Source of the DNA: a bacterium
Lineage (GTDB): Bacteria > SM23-31 > JAUVVT01
Direction: 5' to 3'
Length of the DNA stretch: 5,137 nucleotides
NCBI GenBank assembly: GCA_030604505.1
Contig: JAUVVT010000189.1
Coordinates: forward strand, 1 to 5,137
Position numbers and translations under genes: made by a program. Under the pieces are notes generated by a model. It did no database searches, had not been told where the DNA came from, and saw only the letters and a program-made list of their open reading frames with translations. Shown here one piece after another: positions 1-5,137 of the stretch. The stretch's first letter is position 1. Each line of letters begins with the position of its first letter.

Positions 1-896
1 ATATCAGATACACCTTCTGTTGCCAATAGGTCAATATCTGTTCCGTCACCCTGAATAACAAGAGTTTTGTTTAACTGGTCGGCAATTATTTGTGATTTTT
101 CTTTATCTGATTCTATTAGTTTAATATTTACATCTTTCATATCTTCAAGCCCTGAGGCAACCAGTCGCCCAATCTTACCGCCTCCCAGTATCATAATGTT
201 GTTAATCTTCTCATCTTCTTTTCCGACAAGCTTTAAGACATCGGGGATTGAATCCAACTTCGCTATCACAAATATCTGGTCTCTGAAGAATATTAAGTCA
301 TCTCCCTTAGGGATTATAGTTTTCCCATTTCTGTATACGGCAACTGTCCTGAAGACTATATCTGGAAAATCTTTTGTAATCTGAAAAAGTGGTTTCCCGA
401 CTATCGGAGCGTTTCTTGAATCAATCCTGATACCAAGAATCTGAATTCCTTCTTTTTCATAATCTATCACATCAGTAGCAGAAGACCTTTTCAAAAGTCT
501 TATTAGCTCAGCAGCTGCCTCCTCTTCCGGATGTATCATCAAATCAATACCCAATTGTTCAGGGGTTATTACAGAATTCTTTAAAGTATATTCGGGATTT
601 CTTACCCTTGCAACTTTTTTAGAAACTCCTAATTTACTTGCAAGTATGCATGAAACTATGTTGACTTCATCAATATTAGTAACCGCTATAAGCATATCGG
701 CATCATTAATGCCTGCCTCTACCAAAATCTCTATACTTGTACCACTCCCCTCGATTGCTATTACATCAAGATTTTCCTGAACCTTGATGCATTCCTTATG
801 AACATTATCAATAACAACCACATCATGATTTTCATTTGACAGCATTTTCGCTAAATGAAACCCCACTACCCCTGCACCTATGACTATTATCTTCAA
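1..896 (-). CDS. trkA: Trk potassium uptake system NAD-binding protein TrkA (3' end outside window)
   Basis: This is the cytoplasmic regulatory subunit that binds NAD(H)/nucleotide and gates the TrkH/TrkG potassium channel. The window shows 298 codons. The family is usually about 450 residues with two RCK units, so roughly the last third is missing at the left edge. The first Rossmann domain (about 1-120) has GAGVVG at 7-12, an acidic residue ending beta-2 (D30), GSGT at 50-53 and AVTNIDEVN at 71-79. A TrkA_C-type domain follows (about 142-225, with PIVGKPL at 164-170 and IPKGDDLIFF at 195-204). A second Rossmann domain starts at about 232 with GGGKIG at 238-243, E262 as its acidic residue and GDGTD at 283-287. 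The start is TTG at 896-894: an in-frame TAA lies two codons upstream (902-900), GGAG sits seven bases before it, and the protein then begins MKIIVIGAG as the family does. The RND pump gene lies 164 bp upstream on the same strand. Family assignment is secure; a TrkH gene would be expected nearby but is not in view. Confidence 0.95.
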   Translation of the reverse strand, partial: MKIIVIGAGVVGFHLAKMLSNENHDVVVIDNVHKECIKVQENLDVIAIEGSGTSIEILVEAGINDADMLIAVTNIDEVNIVSCILASKLGVSKKVARVRNPEYTLKNSVITPEQLGIDLMIHPEEEAAAELIRLLKRSSATDVIDYEKEGIQILGIRIDSRNAPIVGKPLFQITKDFPDIVFRTVAVYRNGKTIIPKGDDLIFFRDQIFVIAKLDSIPDVLKLVGKEDEKINNIMILGGGKIGRLVASGLEDMKDVNIKLIESDKEKSQIIADQLNKTLVIQGDGTDIDLLATEGVSD

Positions 897-903
897 TACT
901 TAT

Positions 904-907
904 CTCC
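904..907 (-). promoter_or_regulatory. Shine-Dalgarno site of trkA, fixing a TTG start
   Basis: GGAG on the minus strand is followed by a seven-base spacer (ATAAGTA) and then TTG. The in-frame TAA just upstream at 902-900 excludes any longer protein. The next in-frame ATG is residue 18, which would remove the GxGxxG nucleotide-binding loop, so TTG is the only sensible start. Confidence 0.8.
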
Positions 908-929
908 AACTTATTTTTTACAACTTTTG

Positions 930-958
930 ATTTTAAACAAATTTTTTGATAATTGCAA
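930..958 (-). promoter_or_regulatory. Candidate sigma70-type promoter for trkA
   Basis: On the minus strand, TTGCAA (958-953, four of six matches to the -35 consensus) and TAAAAT (935-930, five of six matches to the -10 consensus) are separated by 17 bases. Transcription would start near 923, about 27 bases before the TTG codon, leaving room for the Shine-Dalgarno site. The -35 box lies within the inverted repeat ATTGC-AA-GCAAT (952-963), which could be an operator. In DNA this AT-rich such matches arise by chance, so this is a suggestion only. Confidence 0.35.
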
Positions 959-991
959 GCAATATTTAAATGATTTAAGCTTTTTAAAAAG
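952..991. repeat. Cluster of three short inverted repeats upstream of trkA
   Basis: Three small palindromes follow each other: ATTGC-AA-GCAAT at 952-963, TTAAAT-G-ATTTAA at 966-978, and the perfect 12-mer CTTTTTAAAAAG at 980-991. The last two are almost pure A/T and may be chance. None is a GC-rich stem followed by a T run, so they do not look like an intrinsic terminator for the pump gene. Their placement just upstream of the candidate trkA promoter would fit protein binding, but there is no direct evidence. Confidence 0.35.
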
Positions 992-992
992 A

Positions 993-1011
993 GCACAAAA
1001 AAATGCACAAA
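993..1011. repeat. Direct repeat GCACAAA, 12-bp period
   Basis: GCACAAA occurs at 993-999 and again at 1005-1011, so the copies start 12 bp apart, slightly more than one helical turn. It lies in the gap between the pump gene's stop codon and trkA. Function is unknown; a paired binding site is possible, and chance is also possible in such A-rich sequence. Confidence 0.35.
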
Positions 1012-1060
1012 TTACGGAAATTTATAAGTAAATAATAAATAATTAAATAAATTATCTGCA

Positions 1061-4000
1061 CTATCCTTTTTCTCTTATTTTTTCCAGTCCATAGTATATG
1101 AGAGGGATGACAAATAAAGTAAAAATAGTAGATGTAATCAAACCTCCGATTGAAACAATTGCCATAGGGGCTCTCATTTCTGCTCCTTCGCCCAGTGCTA
1201 ATGCAAGCGGCATCATACCCAATATTGTAGCTATATTTGCCATAACTATCGCTCTAAACTTAGCCGCAGATGCATTTAAAATTGCTTCTTTTAGAGGATA
1301 TCCCTCTTTTCTCAAAATACCTGTATAATCCAAAAGTAATATAGCATTGTTTACAACTATTCCTACAAGCATAATCATCGCCATTAAAGTTAAAATACTT
1401 ACAGATTTTCCAGTAATAATCATTGATGATATTACACCAACCAGAGCAAGAGGGAGGGTTATCATAATAGTAATAGGATGAACAAATGATTCAAGAATAG
1501 CAGCCAGAACAAGATAAGTCAGAACAATGGCTAATGCCATAGCCCTGAACAATTCCGTAAACGATTCTTCCTGCATTTCGGTCATACCGCCATAATAAAT
1601 GCTGTATCCTTCAGGTAATTGTATCTTATCGGTTTTACTTCTCAAATCCGATACTACCGACCCAACAGTCCTGTTTGCAACACTCCCGGTGATTGTTATA
1701 AGTCTTTTTTTGTCTTTTCTTGTAATCTGAACCGGTCCCCTTGCCTCGACAACATCTGCAATATCAGTTATAGGTATATAATTATCTTCCGATTTTATTT
1801 TTATATCACTTACCTGGTCAGCCATATTTCGATATAAATCCGCATATCTGACCCTTATATCATACTCTTTATTTTTAACTCTGAATTTGGAAGCTACTTC
1901 CCCCTGAATACTTGTTCTTAAAACACTTGCGAGCGTAAATATTGACACTCCTCTGTCTTCCATTCTTTTTCTATCAGGTTCAATCCTGATTTCCGGGACA
2001 CCTTGTTTCCAACTGGATTGAACATCAAAAACTCCCGGCACATCTTCTGCCAGTTCCATTACTTCCAAAGAAATATCATTCAGAACATTTAGTTCATCAC
2101 CTGTCACTTCAATAGTGAGGTCCGCCTGTCCACCACCCATTTCACTGCGTTCAGAGATATGAATATCAGCTGAAGAAATCATAGATAATTTCGGTCTAAG
2201 ATACTCAACAAATTCAAAAACAGACATATCTCTTTTATCTTTATCAATCATTTCAACCATCATTGAACCTAACCGCACACCCTGACCGCTTCCCATCATA
2301 ACACTCCCCCCCTGTTTCCCTACTTGAGTATATATTGTCTTTACTTCCGGGATTTCTAAGAGAATATTTTCAGCAGCGGTTATAGCCCTGTCTGTTTCAT
2401 AAAGATTTGAACCGGGAGGCAATTCAAAATCTATCGACAAAAACCCGCGGTCAGATGGTGCAAAAAACTCACTCCCGACATATTTAAAAAGATATAATGA
2501 ACTAAAAAAGATTATCAATACAACTATTATTACTCTTACTCCATGATTAAGTGTCCAATTGAGGGAGTTTTTATAATTTTCTAATATATCATTAAATGAT
2601 TTTTCCCAGACTTTAGCAAACCTCCCAAGAATTCCGTATGATTTGTCGAAAATAAATATCAGTAAAATAATTCCCAAAAGCATAATACTTACTTTAAAGT
2701 TAAACAGAAAATTCAGAATTACATATATTAATCCAACAGCTATTAGTAAGAGAACAGACTTAATGATAAGTTTTATAATTTTAAAAATAGATTTTTCTCT
2801 TAAGATTTCCAAATCAGCAGAAAATAACTTTTTACCAATTATCAGCGTTAAAGAAATACCCACAATTAGTGGAATAACAACTGTTTCAAACCTTGCACCG
2901 CCAAAAACATAAACTGAAATACCAATAAATGAAACACAGAGAACTAATAAAGCAAAAGCGGAAACCGCAAATAAAGCAAAAATATCAAATCCTCTTTTCT
3001 CTTTTTCACTTTTTTTGAGCATCACAGAAGCAAGCATTGGAGTGAGAGTGAGCGAAACCAATAATGAAAAGAGGGTTGCAAATGTGACAGTAAGCCCAAA
3101 CTGCAAAAAGAATCTTCCTATGATTCCGCTCATAAAAGCAATCGGCGTGAAAACGACAATATTTGTTAGAGTAGCTGCAGCAACGGCAACCGCTATCTCG
3201 GTAGTGCCTCTTTCACTCGCAACTTTGGGGTCATCACCGCGCTCGCTATGCCTAAATATATTTTCAAGAACAACTATCGCATTAGTTACCAAAATACCCA
3301 CCGATATTGCAAGCGCCATAAGAGTCATAAAATTTATAGTAAACCCGGCGAATCTAATCAAAAGAAATGTAGAGATAATTGAAGAAGGCATTGCTAATGC
3401 GGCAATCAGTGTACTCTGCCAGCTGTGTAAAAATAAAAATAGAACAATTGACGTAAGAATAATACCAATAATCATATTATTAATAACTTCGCCAATAGAA
3501 TTTTTAATAAAAATAGATTCATTTTGCGAAACATCTATATCTACATCGGCAGGAATCAAATTCCTAATCCGCTCTAATTCCATTTCCACCCTTTCAGCTA
3601 CCAGTACAATATTTGCATCAGACCTCTTTACAAGAGTTATACCAATACTTGTTTTATTATTATAGCGTGCAATTTCTCTCTGTTCTTCAAAAGTATCATG
3701 TATTTCAGCAACATCTTCCAATCTTAATGGATTAGCTTCTTTGATGAGAATTTTCATTTTTCTTATTTCATCAACCGTATCGAATTCACCGGCGACTCTT
3801 ATAGTATATTCTTTCCATTTTTCAGTAATATGACCGCTCGGCAGGTCAAGATTTGCCCCTGCAATTGCCCCAATTATGTCGTTAATGGCTATATTATAAG
3901 CTTTTAATCTATCTCTCTTGACACCGATTAAAATTTCCCTCTCTTGTCCACCGACTATATTAATAGAAGCAAGCCCCTCAATCTTAGATAATTCCGGTTT

Positions 4001-4480
4001 TATAACATCGTCGGTCAATTCATAAATTTCGTTTAAGGGCATAGGACCCGACACTGCAAGGTTCATAATCGGCTGCGCACCAATATCAAATTTCATCACT
4101 GTCGGAGACTCAATATCCCTTGGAAGGTCAATCCTGATGGCATCCACCTTATCCTTTACATCCATTGCAGCTATGTCTATATCAACCTCAAGCTGGAATT
4201 CTATTATCACCAATGATAAACCCTCAGTAGAGCTTGAGGTAATAGTTTTAACACCATTAATTGCACCGACCGCCTCCTCCATTGGTTTGGATATAAGAGT
4301 CTCCATTTCCTGAGGCCCTGCCCCGGGGTATATCGTACTAACGGTAACTATCGGAAAATCCATTTCCGGAAAAAGGTCAATCGAAAGGTCAAGATAAGAA
4401 TATAATCCAATAACAACAAAAACCAATATTATGATTGTCGTTAAAACCGGTTTATTTACAGAAAGTTTTGATAAAAACAT
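1061..4480 (-). CDS. RND-family (HAE1-like) efflux transporter, inner-membrane pump, with extra membrane segments
   Basis: This is a secondary transporter of the AcrB/MexB superfamily that would export hydrophobic or amphiphilic compounds together with the adaptor encoded upstream. It has 1139 residues, against about 1020-1050 for the family. TM1 is at 12-30. The first periplasmic porter/docking region (about 31-333) opens with the family-typical DLFPEMDFP (35-43) and YPGAGPQEME (51-60). TM2-TM6 are at about 334-486. The second periplasmic region is about 669-974, and TM8-TM12 are at about 975-1131, including GIVVNNAILLLDY (1040-1052). A cytoplasmic amphipathic stretch (617-646) precedes TM7 (648-668). 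Between TM6 and that stretch lie about 125 unusual residues with four further hydrophobic segments. The AcrB relay residues are replaced (T399/N400, N1044, K1074, A1081). The start at ATG 4480-4478 is chosen because GGAG lies seven bases upstream and the protein then begins MFLSKLSVNKPV, as RND pumps do; the frame stays open for 23 more codons to 4549, but that part is repeat-like intergenic sequence. The specific substrate cannot be told. HAE1 is favoured over the heavy-metal HME group on general resemblance. Confidence 0.95.
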   Translation of the reverse strand: MFLSKLSVNKPVLTTIIILVFVVIGLYSYLDLSIDLFPEMDFPIVTVSTIYPGAGPQEMETLISKPMEEAVGAINGVKTITSSSTEGLSLVIIEFQLEVDIDIAAMDVKDKVDAIRIDLPRDIESPTVMKFDIGAQPIMNLAVSGPMPLNEIYELTDDVIKPELSKIEGLASINIVGGQEREILIGVKRDRLKAYNIAINDIIGAIAGANLDLPSGHITEKWKEYTIRVAGEFDTVDEIRKMKILIKEANPLRLEDVAEIHDTFEEQREIARYNNKTSIGITLVKRSDANIVLVAERVEMELERIRNLIPADVDIDVSQNESIFIKNSIGEVINNMIIGIILTSIVLFLFLHSWQSTLIAALAMPSSIISTFLLIRFAGFTINFMTLMALAISVGILVTNAIVVLENIFRHSERGDDPKVASERGTTEIAVAVAAATLTNIVVFTPIAFMSGIIGRFFLQFGLTVTFATLFSLLVSLTLTPMLASVMLKKSEKEKRGFDIFALFAVSAFALLVLCVSFIGISVYVFGGARFETVVIPLIVGISLTLIIGKKLFSADLEILREKSIFKIIKLIIKSVLLLIAVGLIYVILNFLFNFKVSIMLLGIILLIFIFDKSYGILGRFAKVWEKSFNDILENYKNSLNWTLNHGVRVIIVVLIIFFSSLYLFKYVGSEFFAPSDRGFLSIDFELPPGSNLYETDRAITAAENILLEIPEVKTIYTQVGKQGGSVMMGSGQGVRLGSMMVEMIDKDKRDMSVFEFVEYLRPKLSMISSADIHISERSEMGGGQADLTIEVTGDELNVLNDISLEVMELAEDVPGVFDVQSSWKQGVPEIRIEPDRKRMEDRGVSIFTLASVLRTSIQGEVASKFRVKNKEYDIRVRYADLYRNMADQVSDIKIKSEDNYIPITDIADVVEARGPVQITRKDKKRLITITGSVANRTVGSVVSDLRSKTDKIQLPEGYSIYYGGMTEMQEESFTELFRAMALAIVLTYLVLAAILESFVHPITIMITLPLALVGVISSMIITGKSVSILTLMAMIMLVGIVVNNAILLLDYTGILRKEGYPLKEAILNASAAKFRAIVMANIATILGMMPLALALGEGAEMRAPMAIVSIGGLITSTIFTLFVIPLIYYGLEKIREKG
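2633..3010 (-). other. Insertion with four extra hydrophobic segments inside the RND pump
   Basis: This stretch encodes about residues 491-616 of the pump, at the junction between its two pseudo-repeats. In AcrB the same place is only a short cytoplasmic linker before the amphipathic helix and TM7. Hydrophobic segments are at about 500-526, 533-549, 568-593 and 597-612. The charges fit the positive-inside rule: KKSEKEKR (489-496), KK (550-551), the K/R-rich run 561-574 and K613/R620 would be cytoplasmic, while the a-b and c-d turns (527-532, 594-596) are short. An even number of crossings leaves TM7 in its normal direction. The reading frame continues intact across it. I do not recognise the segment as a known domain. 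Confidence 0.7.
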
Positions 4481-4487
4481 ATATTTT

Positions 4488-4491
4488 CTCC
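4488..4491 (-). promoter_or_regulatory. Shine-Dalgarno site of the RND pump gene
   Basis: GGAG on the minus strand lies seven bases before ATG 4480-4478, the same arrangement as for trkA. It selects this ATG over the upstream in-frame ATG at 4549-4547, and the resulting N-terminus matches where RND pumps normally begin. Confidence 0.85.
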
Positions 4492-4503
4492 AAAAGATAA
4501 AGA

Positions 4504-4524
4504 ATTTACAATTTACGATTTTAG
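4504..4524. repeat. Degenerate seven-base microrepeat between adaptor and pump genes
   Basis: On the plus strand three units follow in register: ATTTACA (4504-4510), ATTTACG (4511-4517) and ATTTTAG (4518-4524). It lies in the 95-bp gap between the adaptor stop codon and the pump start codon. Read in the pump's frame it gives the meaningless run ESKIVNCKFF. Short tracts of this kind are, as I recall, common between genes of some AT-rich Bacteroidota-like genomes. Confidence 0.5.
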
Positions 4525-4575
4525 ATTCAATAAAAGTTAAAATTGTCACTCGTTATTTGTAAACCGCAAATTTAT

Positions 4576-5137
4576 CTAATTTACAACGAGAACCTTTTCT
4601 CCTCCTTTTAGCTTATTATTCCCCCTTATTACCACCCTTTCACCCTCCTCAATTCCCTTTATAATTTCTATTTTATCACCGTCAATAATTCCGAGAACAA
4701 TACTCTTCTTCTCGCAGATAGATTCATCATTCACAACAAACACATAATCTCCTGAATTATCATTTACCCATGCATTTTTATCAATTACAATTGAGTTTTC
4801 ATTTTCCTGCATTATTAATTCAGCCGTAACAAACATACCCGGTCTAAGTTTCAGGTCTTTGTTAGGAACGGTAATCCAAACAGTAAAACTGCGGTCCTTG
4901 GGGTCTGCGGAAAGTGCAATCCTGTCCACTTTTCCATCATAAACATCTTTATTATCAAAATCTCTTTTGATAATCACCCTCTGTCCCTCCGAAACATTGT
5001 TTATATTATTTTCACTAACCTTGATTTCAAGATTAATCTGCTGAAACTTTGAAATCCGGGCTACAGCCACTGAGGGATTAACCGTTTCTCCTACATTTAT
5101 AAAAACATCAGTTACAGTCCCCGAAATAGGAGTACTA
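4576..5137 (-). CDS. RND efflux membrane fusion protein (periplasmic adaptor), 5' end outside window
   Basis: This is the periplasmic adaptor (HlyD/AcrA superfamily) that would link the downstream RND pump to an outer-membrane channel. The last 186 codons are visible. Family members are usually 350-400 residues, so the signal peptide or lipobox, the alpha-hairpin and the first lipoyl half lie beyond the right edge. The visible part opens with the second lipoyl half (about 1-31), recognisable as PISGTV, NVGETV and then VAVARI. The beta-barrel domain (about 34-107) follows, with EGQRVII, DRSFTVWITVPN and the signature LRPGMFV at 97-103. The membrane-proximal domain (about 113-186) ends with EEGERVVIRG and GGEKVLVVN. 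A GTG at 5070-5068 is inside the lipoyl domain and is not the true start, because the frame continues open with conserved family sequence to the window edge. The pump gene begins 95 bp downstream on the same strand, so the two are probably cotranscribed. Confidence 0.95.
   Translation of the reverse strand, partial: STPISGTVTDVFINVGETVNPSVAVARISKFQQINLEIKVSENNINNVSEGQRVIIKRDFDNKDVYDGKVDRIALSADPKDRSFTVWITVPNKDLKLRPGMFVTAELIMQENENSIVIDKNAWVNDNSGDYVFVVNDESICEKKSIVLGIIDGDKIEIIKGIEEGERVVIRGNNKLKGGEKVLVVN

Noticed and set aside
67..384. 105-codon open frame on the plus strand
   Set aside because: Antisense shadow of trkA; low-complexity Ser/Ile/Phe-rich translation with no recognisable domain.
897..1060. 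Intrinsic terminator after the pump gene
   Set aside because: The gap has A/T palindromes but no stable GC-containing stem with a following T run on the minus strand.
1098..1837. Two further plus-strand frames (1098-1328 and 1619-1837)
   Set aside because: Both are antisense to conserved parts of the pump (TM10-TM12 and the second periplasmic region) and have no domain.
2643..2912. 89-codon open frame on the plus strand opposite the pump insertion
   Set aside because: The minus-strand frame is continuous through conserved pump sequence on both sides, and the plus-strand product (Ile/Lys/Ser-rich) has no recognisable motif, so there is no nested gene to support.
2633..3010. Pump insertion as a mobile element or a frameshifted second gene
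   Set aside because: The frame is continuous, there are no terminal repeats or transposase remnants, and composition is only slightly more AT-rich, as expected for Ile/Leu/Phe/Lys-rich membrane helices.
3015..3665. 216-codon open frame on the plus strand
   Set aside because: It lies wholly antisense to the strongly conserved pump gene. Its Ile/Ser/Thr-rich translation matches no family I know and mirrors the membrane-helix codons opposite.
4481..4575. Possible internal promoter between adaptor and pump genes (TTTACA with a weak -10, minus strand)
   Set aside because: The -35-like box is good, but the best -10 at acceptable spacing matches only four of six positions, and other pairings need a 20-base spacer. 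Cotranscription with the adaptor is simpler.

Overview
The window reads entirely on the minus strand and carries three genes, two of them cut by the window edges. In transcription order (right to left) they are: the C-terminal half of an RND-type membrane fusion protein (4576-5137), a complete HAE1-like RND inner-membrane transporter (1061-4480), and, after a 164-bp AT-rich gap, the N-terminal two thirds of a TrkA-type potassium-uptake regulatory protein (1-896). No RNA gene, insertion sequence, CRISPR array or phage gene is visible.

The DNA is AT-rich, roughly one third G+C by eye. It uses strong GGAG Shine-Dalgarno sites seven bases from the start codons. An RND pump with a periplasmic adaptor implies a Gram-negative (diderm) bacterium. 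The AT-rich composition and the seven-base microrepeats between genes recall Bacteroidota/Ignavibacteria-like or neighbouring lineages, but this is an impression and not a taxonomic assignment.

The adaptor and the pump are probably one transcription unit (95-bp gap, no convincing promoter or terminator between them). They would form the periplasmic and inner-membrane parts of a tripartite export system. The outer-membrane channel is not in the window and could lie upstream, beyond the right edge, or elsewhere in the genome. trkA has a plausible promoter of its own and looks functionally unrelated to the pump.

The most interesting object is the RND pump. It has about 125 extra residues exactly at the junction of its two pseudo-repeats, containing four additional hydrophobic segments, so about 16 transmembrane helices are predicted instead of 12. 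By eye alignment it also lacks the residues of the canonical AcrB proton relay: the TM4 Asp pair is Thr-Asn, the TM10 Lys is Asn, and the TM11 Thr is Ala. Both points suggest a divergent subfamily whose energy coupling and topology deserve checking. Two start sites also need care. trkA starts at TTG, and the pump starts at an ATG 23 codons inside its longest reading frame.
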